From: Allacma fusca
Taxonomy: Eukaryota > Arthropoda > Collembola > Symphypleona > Sminthuridae
Length of the DNA stretch: 64,000 bases
Direction: 5' to 3'
Assembly: GCA_947179485.1 (NCBI GenBank)
Contig: OX359245.1
Span: 64,281,067 to 64,345,066, forward strand
Part shown: piece by piece, positions 11,094 through 23,078 of the stretch
How the letters are laid out: each line of letters starts with the position of its first letter
How positions within the stretch are numbered: the stretch's first letter is position 1
Program-made: the position numbers and the translations under genes
Notes under the pieces: model-generated
Database searches by the model: none
Told to the model about the DNA's origin: nothing
What the model saw: the letters and a program-made list of their open reading frames with translations, nothing else

Positions 11094-12317
11094 CAGAGCT
11101 GCGTTCAAGTCAAGTAAAACCCAAACTTGACCCTGAACTTGACTTGACCCTGACAGTCAAGTAGATTTTTCAGACTGTCTTGAACTTGACGGTTCATGGT
11201 CAGACAATTACTTGAAAATTCAGGGTCAAGTATTCAAGTACTTTTCGCGTAACTTGAACCTGGTCAAGTATAGCCGGGACAACTCTTGACTTGACCATGA
11301 CTTGACCATGACCCGAACTTGAACTTGACTTGAATTGTCAAGTTTTTCAAAATAGAAATATAAAAATAGTATTCACACTTAAAATATAGCAACAACACTA
11401 ATTCTAAATAATCTGATCAAATACTCTTGATTTTTCTTACTGCATTCAATTAATCGACTAAAACAGCAAATGAAAATATTATTCACAATTCACAAGCTTC
11501 ACCAAAAATATTTTGATTGATTAAATCTCGATGATTAAATAATGTCTTAAATTGGTGCAAGTAAATCATTTCCCATTGAATTTTACTATTAATAATAATT
11601 ACTTTGTGCTAATATACAAGTTTAGGTTGCTTCACTCGAAATATTCACAATTCAGCGTCCGCCCTATGCAACAATGCAACAAACTGGCTTATATATGTAG
11701 TACAGTTGTTAACGTTGTACAAATGTTACACTATTTAGAACGAAAAGAGTACTTGAATTTAAGTAACTTGATTCATGAACAATGTATTAATTTTATACAA
11801 TAATACAGTAAACCAATTGAACTTTGTCGCTTTCAGAGGTGGTGCTCCGAACATTTTGTATTCTTATTATTTCGGTTCACTAGTGCAACCGTGGCTTTCC
11901 AAGCGGATCTGGAGATATTGAATCGTAACGCGTAAATATGTTTTTTGACGAACTTGCATGGGTACGGAGTCTCGGAGTAACGACAACGACACTTAGAAAG
12001 AAAGGCTATTGAAATATATGGCGCCACAACTTTGATATGGGTAGCGTTTAGTTACTTGAATAAGTACTTGTAATACTCATGGTTCATGGTCAAGGATTTA
12101 TACATCTTTACTTGACCATGAACATGACTTGACTCTCAAGTAGAATTTTTAATCTTGACCATGATAACTACTTGATTTCAAATCTCAGGGTCAAGTATAT
12201 ACATAACTTGACCATGACTTGAATGTTCAAGTATCCATTATATTTTACTTGACCATGACCCGAACTTGACCATGACTTGAAATACTCATGGTCTACTTGA
12301 ACTTGAGCGCAGCTCTG
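11094..12317. mobile_element. hAT-like non-autonomous element with TACTTGA/TCAAGTA arrays
   Basis: The terminal inverted repeats are CAGAGCTGCGTTCAAGT on the left and a matching right end in GCGCAGCTCTG. Both sides carry TTAGTGAT (11086..11093 and 12318..12325). The empty site is present in the 3-prime UTRs near 23230 and 39195. CAAGT/ACTTG motifs in both orientations fill about 11094..11345 and 12050..12317. The centre (11345..12050) has two short open frames (11552..11803 and 11833..12027) that I do not recognise. Confidence 0.9.
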
Positions 12318-12434
12318 TTAGTGATATTTTATAATAATTATAACTTATCGCCAGAATTTTTAATTTAGCCGGAAATTTGATTTTAAGTCGATTTCGAATG
12401 TCCTGTTTATTAATGTGTGTGAAAGCATGCTGCC

Positions 12435-12440
12435 AATAAA
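12435..12440 (+). other. Poly(A) signal of unit B
   Basis: AATAAA in the context CTGCCAATAAAAAC, conserved in the 3-prime UTRs of the paralogs. In this copy a 1.2-kb element separates it from the coding region. Confidence 0.6.
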
Positions 12441-12610
12441 AACTTTATATGTATTTATGTATGAAGCGAAGTGATATTATAAAATTGCCTTTGTTTAAAA
12501 CCATGTTCTATGATATCAAACTTTTGAACGATTCAACTTAAAAATGTGAAACAAGCGCAATTAAGTTTTTGCACTTTTATTAGGGGGACTTTGTTTATTA
12601 GACTGTGGAC

Positions 12611-13147
12611 TAGTGTTTCTGAACGGTACCAAAACATGGACTCGACCCGACTCGTTTTCCCGAACCGAAAAAAATCCCATTTCAGTTCCCAAAACCGGAA
12701 CCGATATGTTCGAGTCCGGGCCATTTTTGCCTTCCCGGAACCGATCCGGAAAATAAAATCAGTTCCCGAACCGGTTCCGGTTCCTTCCCGAACCAGCAGA
12801 AAATGCATAGGATTCATTTTCATGGAAGTCAAAATTGTGTCGCGCTTTCAAATGATAGTTGACAAATCCTTGACAAATGCATGTTTCGCGTTTTCATCTA
12901 AAATGGCAGCTTTAACAAACCCTTCCCGAAAACTTTCGGTTTTGATTTTTGTACCCGAAACCGGACCGAATGTAACGGTTCTTTAAATCGTTGACCCGAA
13001 ACCGGACCGAAATTTAACGGTTCTTTAAATCGTTGACCCGAAACCGGACCGAAATTTAACGGTTCTTTAAATCGTTGACCCGAAACCGGACCGGAACCGA
13101 AACCGAACCGGAACCTCGGGAATTCCCGATACCGAACAGAAACACTA
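12611..13147. mobile_element. hAT-like non-autonomous element with CCGAACCGGAACC motifs
   Basis: The left end TAGTGTTTCTGAACGGTAC pairs with the right end GATACCGAACAGAAACACTA. CTGTGGAC is duplicated at 12603..12610 and 13148..13155. The empty site is seen at about 39460..39490. At 537 bp it is almost all motif. Its ends resemble the 5780 and 35441 elements, but the internal motif has changed from CGAACTCGAA to CCGAACCGGAA. A GTTGACCCGAAACCGGACCG unit is repeated in tandem around 12990..13095. Confidence 0.9.
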
Positions 13148-13155
13148 CTGTGGAC

Positions 13156-15072
13156 TGAAGTTATAATTGACTACCATTGGGTCATATTATCAGTAGAAAA
13201 TTAATTTCATTCATCAAATAATTGAAACGGCGCGTTACTGTGTAAATCCTTTATTTACAAATTTTATATATTATGTACATTAGTTAATAGAGTGGAATGA
13301 CTTATTGAGGCATTTTGTGAAATTTCGCACTCAAATTCGAAACGATTGCACGCTCCATTTTACTTGATAAGTGTTTTTTTAAATTACAACTTTTTGCAGT
13401 GCAAGCACTTGTAATTGCAATTGAATTTCTTGCTATTTCAGTTGTGCTTAACCGGTAATTGCGAGTATTTAATGTTTTTGTAATTATATTAATTAATAAT
13501 TTAATTATATAAATTATTTAAGTTATCAGAAAATGCTCTTGCACCAACAATAGCAATTTCCTGGTGTAAAATAACCGTAATTGAACCGACCTTGCAAGTT
13601 CAATTAGTAATTGCGGTTAACTTGCATTTGACAAGAAAGACTAGCAAGAAATAATTACACCAGTCTTATGACTTTCAGAACAGTTCGATTTTTTTTATAA
13701 TTTGACTTGTGATTCTGGGAACATTTTATATATTAATATATATTAAATATATAAATATATGCACCATGTGGTCAACTTTTGGGGAAAGTTCAATTTTATT
13801 CAAGTTCAGTTCATTCTATTTTCTTTCGCGCAGCGTTCGCTCACGCTCAGTTCATTGTTATTGTTTAAAACATTCACACTCAGTTCAATTCATAAGTATG
13901 TCTTTTTGCGTTCAGTCACGTTCACTCAAATTGAACGTTAAAATAAAAGGTTCAATTCACGTTCGTATTATCCGTCCAGTGAATCCATTCAGTTCAATCA
14001 AGAGTACTTAAATTAAAGTTCCTGTTTCAATCTTAAATCTTATTTTTAGTTGTAAATTAGAAATTTGCAGGGATATCTGCCGAAAATATTTTGTTCTTTG
14101 ATGGTTTCCATCAGTTTAACATTAGGAACATATGCATTAAATCAGAGTTCCGTACATAATACGTATTCTCACATTCAGTTCAATTCAGATATATAGATAG
14201 ATTCGTATATGTAATTACATATTTTTAACATACCATTAGGTCAAACACAACTTTTCTGAGCTTAAAACATGGAACTAAAATGTCTGCGAACAGGATGAAT
14301 AAAATATTTTATAAGTCAACCCGATATATGAGTAAACGGGGGGGGGAGCAAGTGATCATAATAATACAATTACTATGTAAAAAATACCAGTTGAATTTAA
14401 ATCTTTAAACGGACTAATGGAATAAACACCGAATTTGGCTCAAAGGGGAATCTAGACATTAATGAACAGCTGTTTTTGTAACTCCAGGGGAAGGGAAAAG
14501 TTTTATTAAAATATAACCATGTAGCTGTTACATATTACAAAATATTGCATGAATCAAAGATATATCTCACTATAAATGCGTTTACAGGGTACTCCCAAGT
14601 CTTACTTATATTATTATTATTTTTATTTTTCCTTATACATATACATATAATTATATCGAGATTATGTTCAAAACAATGTTTAAAAAATTGTACATTTACT
14701 CATAAGTAAATTTATTTCATAAATTACCTTGGTAATATGACTGCACATTTCTGTTATTTCAACGGGTCTATAATAAACGGATTTCACAGTAATTAAACAC
14801 GGACATTACTGAATAGTACAATTTATACTGTATGCTTAAATAACATTTGCAGAGCCCCGGAAATCCAACTCGAGAGAGTTACACCGATTTAAATGTTACC
14901 TGCGTTTTGCTTCTCATGACTTATATCATTGGTGTTCTGCCAGAGCATTTGTTTTTTTGCGAGGGGTGTCTTTTTAGTAATATACAGGTAAGCATTATTA
15001 TTATTTAAAAATTTTCTAAGCGTTAGTAATGTGACATGCTAAATAACATGATGGAATGAGATTCCTTTAAAT
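13156..15072. other. Gene-free stretch with scattered repeats
   Basis: I see no gene. 13788..14010 is dense in TTCAGTTCA/TTGAACGT motifs in both orientations and is probably another motif-array element without resolved ends; a small fragment of it lies at 14165..14200. A run of ten G sits at about 14339. The remainder is AT-rich with no coding signal. Confidence 0.4.
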
Positions 15073-15245
15073 TTGAAAAAATGCAGGCCCAAGCCCAATA
15101 TTAACCCGGTTTCATTGTTTCAATGCTGTCCGAACCCGGTCGGAGTCCGACGTAATTTCGTATTTGCAGGCCGAACCCGGCCAAAAACTCGGCCAGGTCG
15201 GGTTCGGGCCGGCCAGAATCAAAAAGCCCGCTTCCGGGCTTCACC
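15073..15245. repeat. GC-rich GGCCGAACCCGG motif block
   Basis: AACCCGG, GGCCGG and GCCCGCTTCCGGGC motifs make this short block far richer in G and C than its surroundings. It resembles one arm of the motif-array elements and the GC-rich block near 39870..40078. No termini were found. Confidence 0.4.
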
Positions 15246-16721
15246 TTTACAGTATTGTGTATTCAGAAGCTACGGTTGTAAATGTACTAACATATAAACG
15301 TTTGTGATTTTACTTTTAAAACGAAGCACGATTTGGAGTGCGGGACTTTCAGCAATTATTGTTTCGTCGCATACCAGCTCTTGTTATTTAATAAGTTTCA
15401 TTCCAATATTCATTGCTGTGAAAAACTATTTTTACAATCATTAGTGCTATTATAGCATGAATCTCTGCATCTACATATATTATCTGTTACTTTTAAGCTT
15501 TATATTATAACGTTATGATATTTGTGTTCAAGTGGTGCAATTCTACCAAATTGAGCAGGGACAATGGTTTTGTTATCAAAGCGTCGCATTTTAGCCAGCA
15601 AATATGTAATTATATCATTCGATTTAAAAATAACCTTCAACACTATAAACAAGCACCTAAAGGGCTCTGTTCTGTAACTACTGAACGTAAAACACAGGGT
15701 ACTTTTGTTTATAATAATTCGGCTGAAGGAGACAAGGAATTTGAACAAACCCTTTCACAAGTTCACTTACTATTTATAACTACTTGAAGGCTTTCCTTTT
15801 CCTATACCTTGTAAATTGAAAGGACCAAAACTTTGTTGAAAGTTTTTAAACTATTTCTTACTCACAGGCAGTCGTCACGAACTAACTTCAGCTCCTTGCC
15901 TTTCCATCATAATCACGATTGCCAGAATTCTGAAGAAATCTCTCATGGAGTGGTTGTATTAGCTGTAACTCCTGTAGTAACACCAGTGGCAGTCTGTCAC
16001 CAGGATTAACAGTTTCAATATACTTTCGAAAACTGAAAAATTGAAACACATCTTTACAATTTACACACAACGATTCATGGACTCTCCTCTTTACAATTTA
16101 TACGGAAGGATTCATCGACTCCCAATGTTTTTGCCAGAATAAACAATATTGCTGTGTGGAGGTTGTGTTTTACATGTTATACGCTGGGATGATTCAACGG
16201 AATTTTTCGTCATTTAAGTAATTTCTACAGACATACACGTGTTGTGTGGAAGCATAATCAAGGGTGTGTACACTCACTTGTTGGTCTTTTCGATTGTTTG
16301 GCTTAACTACTACCAGTGCTGAATTGATGACTTTATGAACATCAAAACAGCCGAGGTAGGATCAAGTTTTAGAGGTGGTAAATATATAAAAGACTTATAT
16401 TTTTGCTGCAATCAGTGCATCTGGTTTATTGCTGAAAAAAGTCCTTAATTCAGTTCCGAATGTGTCATTTTTAAATATTTTTCGTTATCACAATTATAAC
16501 ATTCCTCACAGTATGACTGAAGTGTTTTCTTTTGAATGCTTATCCATATCACGTATCTAGATTATTAAGGTATTTAAATTTTTGAACAACCGCTTTCATT
16601 TTTTAAAATCTCAGCGAATTGGCCGAAGCAAAAGGTTTTGACGGGAATCAGTGTCTCAAATTTTAAAGCCACAATAATAAATTACAGTTATCCAATCAAA
16701 ATACTCTAAACAGCAAACCCA
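15246..16721. other. 5-prime flank of unit C, duplicate of the unit A flank
   Basis: From 15510 this runs parallel to 530..1751 with only small differences, including the stretch leading into AATCCAATCAAAATAC before the ATG. Small open frames on either strand are not conserved between the copies. No gene is seen. Confidence 0.5.
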
Positions 16722-17726
16722 ATGGGAAAAAAATCTAAAACTCAACAGTCCGCTTCAGCAGAAGGCAATCATTTAAAAAGACCCGGTCGAAGCCATACAC
16801 GAAGGAAACCTCTTAAATGCCAACATTGTTCCTACGCTTGTAGATAGAACTGTGAATTGAAAACCCATGAAAGAGTCCATACCGGCGAGAGACCATTTAA
16901 ATGTCGGCATTGCTCTTTCAAAACAGCTAATAAATCTCATTTAAAATCTCACGAGCGAAATCACACAAGAGAGAAACCATTTAAGTGTCGACATTGCCCT
17001 TTCAAAACAGCTCATAAGTCTAATTTGAAAGACCACGAAAAATGGCATACAGGTGAGAGGCCTCATAAATGTTCACTCTGCCCTTTCAATGCTGCTCGAA
17101 GATCTCTTTTGGAAATTCACGAAAGGAAGCACACTGGAGAGAAGCCGTTTAAATGTCGATCCTGCTCCCACAAATCAGCTTGTAAAGGCAGTTTGAAAAA
17201 GCACGAACGAACCCATACAAGGGAGAGGCCTTTTAAGTGTCAACAGTGTCCTTTTGTTGCTACTCGAAGATCGCATTTGAAAACCCACGAAAGAACACAC
17301 CCCGGAGAAAGGCCGTTCAAATGTCAACGTTACAATTACGCTACCACGCAAACCCATCAAAAAATTCATATGCGAGGAAACCTGAGTAAATTTGAACAGC
17401 CTGATAAGCTGCGAAGCTCCTTGACCCCTCAAAAACGATTGCAGTCTGGAAGAAAGTCTCTCAAGTGTAAGATCCCTCTTAAAACACCGACTTATTTACA
17501 AGAAGCTCAGGAAGAATCTTATTGTCAGGATACTCAACTAGGTTCGTGGGATGACCAGGAAATTAACGAATCTTCGATTCAAGCAGGCTTTGAAATTTTT
17601 ATTTGTAAGGAGTGCAATTATGCTTTGTTTTCGGAGAAAGAGCTCTGCATGCACTACTCATTTTCCCACAAATTACCTGTAGTCAGTCTGAATACTAAAA
17701 GAACGGATTGCACAGTACAGCAATAA
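16722..17726 (+). pseudogene. C2H2 zinc-finger gene, unit C, one nonsense change
   Basis: The start is the family ATG at 16722 (MGKKSKTQQS). Codon 42, TAT in unit A, is TAG here (16845..16847), ending the frame inside the first finger. Everything after it is open to the normal stop at 17726 (289 codons from an internal ATG at 16857). That downstream frame has five good fingers, then a damaged one that has lost a cysteine to tyrosine (CQRYNYATTQ) and several residues, then the acidic linker and the final finger CKECNYALFSEKELCMHYSFSH. Re-initiation at 16857 could give a shorter protein; whether it does is unknown. Closest to unit A. Confidence 0.85.
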
Positions 17727-17757
17727 CTCCATGGAATTAAGTGGTGGTTGCATATCA

Positions 17758-17779
17758 TTGGACCGTGTTGATGGTCCGG
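17758..17779 (+). promoter_or_regulatory. 3-prime UTR stem-loop of unit C
   Basis: TTGGACC, loop GTGTTGAT, GGTCCGG, 31 bases after the stop. The stem matches that of unit B; the loop differs by one base. Confidence 0.5.
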
Positions 17780-18045
17780 TTTTATGTGGTGAACGGTTTT
17801 ATTAGTGCTATTACTGAATACTGTGCTTGTGTGTGCTTACATTCGAGTGTTTATATGGTTCTGCTGGGTTTCGCAAGTGTATCAAACCTTTTTACGAAAT
17901 TTTTTGAATCCATACTTTGATGTGTTTGTATTGTAACGTAGCATTTTATCCTTAATCATCGGAATGGTTTATTTAGTCCAGAAATTTGATTTTAAGTCGA
18001 TTAAACATGTCCTGTTTTGTAATGTTTGTGTGAAAGCAATCTGCC

Positions 18046-18051
18046 AATAAA
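18046..18051 (+). other. Poly(A) signal of unit C
   Basis: AATAAA in the conserved context CTGCCAATAAAAAC, about 320 bases after the stop codon. Confidence 0.6.
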
Positions 18052-18206
18052 AACATCAAAAATACGTAATTTCAAAAATAATGTATTTATGAAACGAAGT
18101 GGTATGATAAAATTACGTGTGTACAGAATCTGCTTCTATTGGATAAAGCTTTTGAACAGCTCAACTTAAAAATGTGAAACAAGCGTATTCAATGTTTGCT
18201 TAGGTC

Positions 18207-18655
18207 TAATGTTTCTATTGGTAACAAATAATTGTGCTCGACTCGTCTCGAAACACAAACCCGGTGTAGATTTCACAATTTTTCCCGAACTCGAACTCAG
18301 ACATTGGAATGAAGAAATTTTTTTGTGCCCGAAACTGAGACCGTATTGAAATGCTCTACTCGAACCGAAACTAGACACAAAATGTACGTAATTTTTTTTA
18401 AAGTAAATTAATGTAGCAACCCTGGGTTCATTTTTGTTTTCATTTTAATTAGATACCAACTATCAACTGCGATATTAAAACCAGTAACTTCCATATTGTA
18501 TCTTCTTGAGAAGCATACATTTCGGTGTTCAAATGTCGAAGCCAAACGAAAAATCACGCTCGAAGGGACCCCATCGTCAGGAATGACCAAAAATTATCAT
18601 GCCAGCCTCGCCACATTAGCGTATACTTAGATTCGTGTGGTAATAAAACTTAGGT
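18207..18655 (+). mobile_element. Truncated hAT-like element (TAGTGTTTCT family), left part only
   Basis: It begins TAATGTTTCTATTGGTAAC in the same flank (GCTTAGGTC) as the copy at 35441, and follows that copy to about 18655. The right part, including the CGAACTCGAA array and terminus, is missing. The shared insertion site means the insertion is older than the duplication of these two gene copies. Confidence 0.7.
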
Positions 18656-19103
18656 ATGAGTAGTGTTATGCTATGTGCTTGCAGTGAAGAAAGCCTATCC
18701 TTTGTTTTCTTTGGTGTTTTGAACAAAAACTGCATATTTTTTGTTAAATCGGACTAACGATCGGATGGGACAAAAAGGCCAATTTTTATTTTTTAGGTAA
18801 CATAAATCAATAATAATTCCAGAATAAGTTTGTAGACATGTGTGGAATAAATTGCACAATTTTCTTTCGCTCGATTATTTGGGGGAACGGCAGGATCTCT
18901 TCAACAGGAAAAGAGTCGTTCTGGAGAAGGTATATCTGACATCTGAATATTATTCCGAAATAAATTATAATTGGGGTAGAATTTCAGCTAACGAATCGTT
19001 ATAGGTTAGGGGCAGTGCATCGTGCTGGGAATGTTTCGATTCGTTCCCAACTATTCTGGTCTGGCCTAGTCCAAGCCTAGCCAAGTAATTTTTAACTTTT
19101 TTA

Positions 19104-19165
19104 TTGCAAGGAGTGCAATTATGCGTTATTTTCTGAGAAAGAGCTCTGCATGCACTACTCATTTT
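19104..19165 (+). pseudogene. Isolated fragment of the zinc-finger C-terminal finger
   Basis: The sequence encodes CKECNYALFSEKELCMHYSF, identical in pattern to the last finger of the units, but with no gene around it. A decayed counterpart lies at about 52812..52870. It marks a lost gene copy. Confidence 0.7.
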
Positions 19166-20425
19166 AAGTCAGTACTAGCATGAAAGCCATCCACCAAGGT
19201 GGATGGGAAAACTGGGATTGCAGTGATAGTGATAAGTGAAACTTCACAATATATAATTAGGTCGTTTTTACATATAAGGCTGTTCTTCGTTTAAATAAAT
19301 GCAACGGATCCTTCAAACCTCCAACCCGTTTCGATTGGGTAAAATCTGTGACAGAAACCAACTTCGTCGCTTATTAATGGCTTCATACATTTTTTTCATT
19401 ACTTTCCTTGAGAAAAACTAAATTAAAAAATTTGTTGTTTTTTTTAAAAAACCTCCTTTAAGGGGGTTCAACTCTGGACCGGTCAGGGTAAAAAAAATGT
19501 CCCTCAGATTCCATGCAGAAATCCCTTTCTATTTATTTGGCTATTTATATGTTATTCAAAGTACCCCGTCACTGACCTACATAAGGAATGGCTTGATATT
19601 CACTGTTTTACCTACATTTCGTAGGTTTTTGAAGTAACTTCAGTTTTATTGACTTTATCTGTAGTCACAAATAAACATCGGATGGAATTGGCAACACACT
19701 CTTAAGAAAACTAAACGCATCCTACTTATGTTAGCAACATTGCGACATCAAAATGACTTTGGTCAAAAATAATATTAGGTGTTTTTTAAAAACTGGAGCC
19801 TCTCCTTTTACTATTTTAGAATTGTTCTCAAACTTAAAATCTTGGCTTACAAAAATTGGTTATTTACCCATGGACCAGGATAGGGTCAAATTGTTTTTAA
19901 TAATCCAGAACGCTGTTAATGCATGATAGCTACATCATTTTAATGAATTGTATGTCTGACATGTGTTGGTGGACCAAAAAGTTACTCTTAAATTCTACTT
20001 GCTCTTCTACCCAAAGTTAAAATTTAATTGTGGTGGTTAAAAGATGATGACTGATCATATTAGCCAAACTGTACTAATATTCAAAGGCGTACACAATAAC
20101 GGTAGTTGATTTGAATTAACCACACATATTCCAATATTCAAGGTAGTAAATACTTGTTTAACATTACGGTATTTCTTTTCTCTCTATTTTAATTTTTGCT
20201 TTGTAATCTAAATGGTATTATTTTGTGTTGACTTGAACAGGATTAAGTTGCAGTAACACTTGGTTACCATAACTTTAGCCTGTTAAAGTAAACAAAAAAG
20301 AAATGTTAAAAAAGAATAGCGGTTCGTATTTATTTCATTCGAGCAAAAATAAATGCTTTAAAATAAAAATCAAAGCATTTTTTAACCGCCATGCTTCAAC
20401 ATGTCATGCACATAAGTGACGACTG

Positions 20426-20427
<2 letters not shown>

Positions 20428-20455
<28 letters not shown>
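20428..20455. repeat. ATC trinucleotide microsatellite
   Basis: About nine uninterrupted CATCAT units. The second copy of this flank lacks the array, so it arose or was lost after the duplication. Confidence 0.9.
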
Positions 20456-20456
<1 letters not shown>

Positions 20457-21750
20457 GACGACCTCTTTCAAATTAGTATATAGGATAACAACACGAACCG
20501 AAGTAACTGATTTCACCAAAGGTGCCCAAATAACTCCGCCTACCCTGTATTCTTTCTTTATGCAAAATTTTTACCACGCCTACGCATGTAATTATGTACA
20601 TTTTATCCGTAGGATAGATCAGTCTATCCTACAAGGTTTCTATATGTGGAGCACCAAACCTACATATAAGTCTACATTTCAATAACAAATTGTCTCAAAG
20701 AGTTCTTCTTGCTTTTGTAACGGACAGAGTATATTTAAGGGTATTTTACGGTTACCTAATTACAAACCCTGTCTCAAGTAAATGGGATCCGAATAAAATA
20801 GTTTAAGTTTGGTCATCCTGTCCAAAGCCCCAGTTTGTCACATCAGAGCAGAACAGTTTGTCGATATCGTCTTTGTTTGCGCCGGAAATGGTGCCCAAAT
20901 TTTACAACTTCGGTCACAAGGAATGTTGCACTGATGTTCTCACAAATTATACACCACATGATACATTTTCCAATGTCAGCTAAACATGTGTCAACGGAAA
21001 TATATTGGCTGGGTGACAACATATATATCATAGTAGTGTAAATCCTGTTCGAAATTAGAATTTTGTTCAAGCGCAAAATTTCACTTAAGTGATCGAGTTT
21101 AAACAAATTTCTACTTTACCGAATATTTAAAAGTTGTAATTTTGACGTGGATTCCACGCATATCAAGGCGAGATAACACACATTTTTAAAGGATCCGAAC
21201 CATAAAACGCAATGAGCAAAGTACTAGGCCCGGATGATTCATAAATATTCAGTCTGCCTTTCCGTCTGCCATTAAATGAAAATGGCATTATTCAATAGCC
21301 TACATATCGGTATTCCAAACAGTCTACAACGGCTGAGCCTATCGATTTCGGACTCTAGGATTTAAGTATATATTCTTCCACCCTATTTTCCCTGCAAGTC
21401 TCTTTAATAAATCCGCGTAAAATATAAAAGACCTACAAGTAGTCCAATACGTCGGATAGGCGGGGACCTTTGGGTTGCACATTATAGGAATAATCGATTT
21501 AAATTGTTGCTACGCCTCATTGGGGCATTTATCATTGGTAAATTGGACGCCGTTCAAATGGAAGTCAGCCGTAATCAATTCAAGACTACATACAAGTATA
21601 CATACTTATGCATGTATTTATGTATTTGGCTGTGTGTGACTACTGGGGAAAAAAATCAACAGCGTCTAATTATCATAAATTGACCCAAGCAAAATGCTTT
21701 GTCATTACTCTACTTAAAGTTATCCAATCAAATTTCCCTAAACAACCCTT

Positions 21751-21849
21751 ATGAGGTTGAAACAATCCAAAACTCAACAGCACTCTGACGCTTCAACAGA
21801 GCGAAAGAATTTAAAAAGACCCGACCGAAGCCGTAAAGGAGAGGAACTT
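21751..21849 (+). pseudogene. 5-prime stub of a zinc-finger gene, unit E
   Basis: An ATG and 33 codons of the family leader (MRLKQSKTQQHSDAST, then KNLKRPDRSRKGEE) run straight into TTTTTTTGTTATCACAATT, which in other copies lies far upstream of a start codon. All fingers are missing. The next gene, unit D, follows 230 bases later. This is a recombination junction between a gene start and the flank of another copy. Confidence 0.75.
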
Positions 21850-22082
21850 TTTTTTGTTATCACAATTATTACAATCCTCGCAATATGACTCAAGTGTTTT
21901 ATTTTGGAGTGCTTATCACATATCCAGATTAAGGTATTTACATTTTTGAACATCTACTTAATATTTAAAAATCTCAACAAATTGTCCGAAGCAAAAACTT
22001 TTGTTGGTAATTAGTACCTCAAATTTTTAAGCCACACTTTACTTACAGTTATCCAACCAAAATAATCTAAAGAACCCACGCC

Positions 22083-23025
22083 ATGGGGAAACAATCTAAA
22101 ACTAAACAGTCCCATGACGCTTCAGCAAAAGTCAATAATTTAAAAAGACTCGACCAAATCCGTACAGGAGTGAAACCTTACAAATGTCAACATTGCACCC
22201 ACGCTAGTAGAAATTACAATCACTTCAAAGTCCATGGAAGAGTTCATACCGGCGAGAAACCATTTAAGTTTCAGCATTGCTCCTTCAAAACAGCTCATAA
22301 GTCTAATTTGAAAGGACACGAACAATGGCATACAGGTGAGAGACCTCATAAATGTCCATCTTGCCCTTTCGCTGCAGTTCGAAGAACCCATTTGGAAAAT
22401 CATGAAAGGTTACATACTGGGGAGAAGCCGTTTAGGTGTCGAACCTGCTCTTACAAATCAGCTTTCAAAGGTAGTTTGAAACGCCACGAACGAACCCATA
22501 GAGGGGGTAATCCTTTTAAGTGTCAACACTGCCCTTATGTTACTACACGAAAATCGTATTTAATAACCCACGAAAAAAAACACGCCGGAGTGGGGCAGTA
22601 CAAATGTGAACGTTGCAATTACGCTACCGCGCACAGGTCCCATTTAAAAATTCCATGAAAAAATTCATACACGAGGGAACCTGAGCAAACTCGAACAGCC
22701 AGATAAGATTCGACGCTCCTTGACCCCTCAAAAACTACTGCAGTCTCGAAGAAAGTATCTCAAGTGTAAGATCCCTCTTAAGACACCGGCTTATTTACAA
22801 GAACCTGAAAAAGAATCTTATTGTCAGGATACTCAACTCGGTTCGTCGGATGACCAGGAAATTAATGAATCCTCGAGTCAAGCACGCTTTGAAATTTTTA
22901 TTTGTAAGGAGTGCAATTACGCTTTGTTTTCGGAGGAAGAGTTCCGCATGCACTACTCATTTTTCCACAAATTACCTGTAGTTAGTCTGAGTACTGAAAG
23001 AACGAATTACAGAATACAGTACTGA
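22083..23025 (+). pseudogene. C2H2 zinc-finger gene, unit D, frameshifted
   Basis: The start is ATG 22083 in CGCCATGGGG. Six fingers remain: compared with K and L, the second and third appear fused into one, and a cysteine is changed to phenylalanine (FKFQHC). Near 22650 an extra T (AAAAATTCC for AAAAATCC) shifts the frame in the last tandem finger, giving a stop at 22658. The shifted frame continues with the linker, acidic segment (SSDDQEINESSSQ) and final finger CKECNYALFSEEEFRMHYSFFH to a stop at 23025. The two halves are otherwise well preserved, so inactivation may be recent. A truncated six-finger product is possible. Confidence 0.85.
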
Positions 23026-23056
23026 CTCAATGGAATTAAGTGGGGGTTTCGTATCA

Positions 23057-23078
23057 TTGAACAGTGATGATGATCCGG
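23057..23078 (+). promoter_or_regulatory. Degenerate 3-prime UTR stem-loop of unit D
   Basis: The position corresponds to the stem-loop of other units, but the 5-prime arm is TTGAACA and the 3-prime arm GATCCGG, so the stem is weakened. Confidence 0.35.

Larger units (their letters stand above)
18656..21750. other. Gene-poor duplicated background upstream of unit D
   Basis: 18800..19190 matches 52540..52870, and about 20400..21750 matches 52880..54060. Small open frames (for example 20843..21106 on the - strand) do not hold in the second copy. 19440..20300 contains nothing I recognise. Confidence 0.5.

Noticed and set aside
20835-21106. Genes on both strands in the same place
   Set aside because: The duplicate at about 53250..53480 does not keep either frame.
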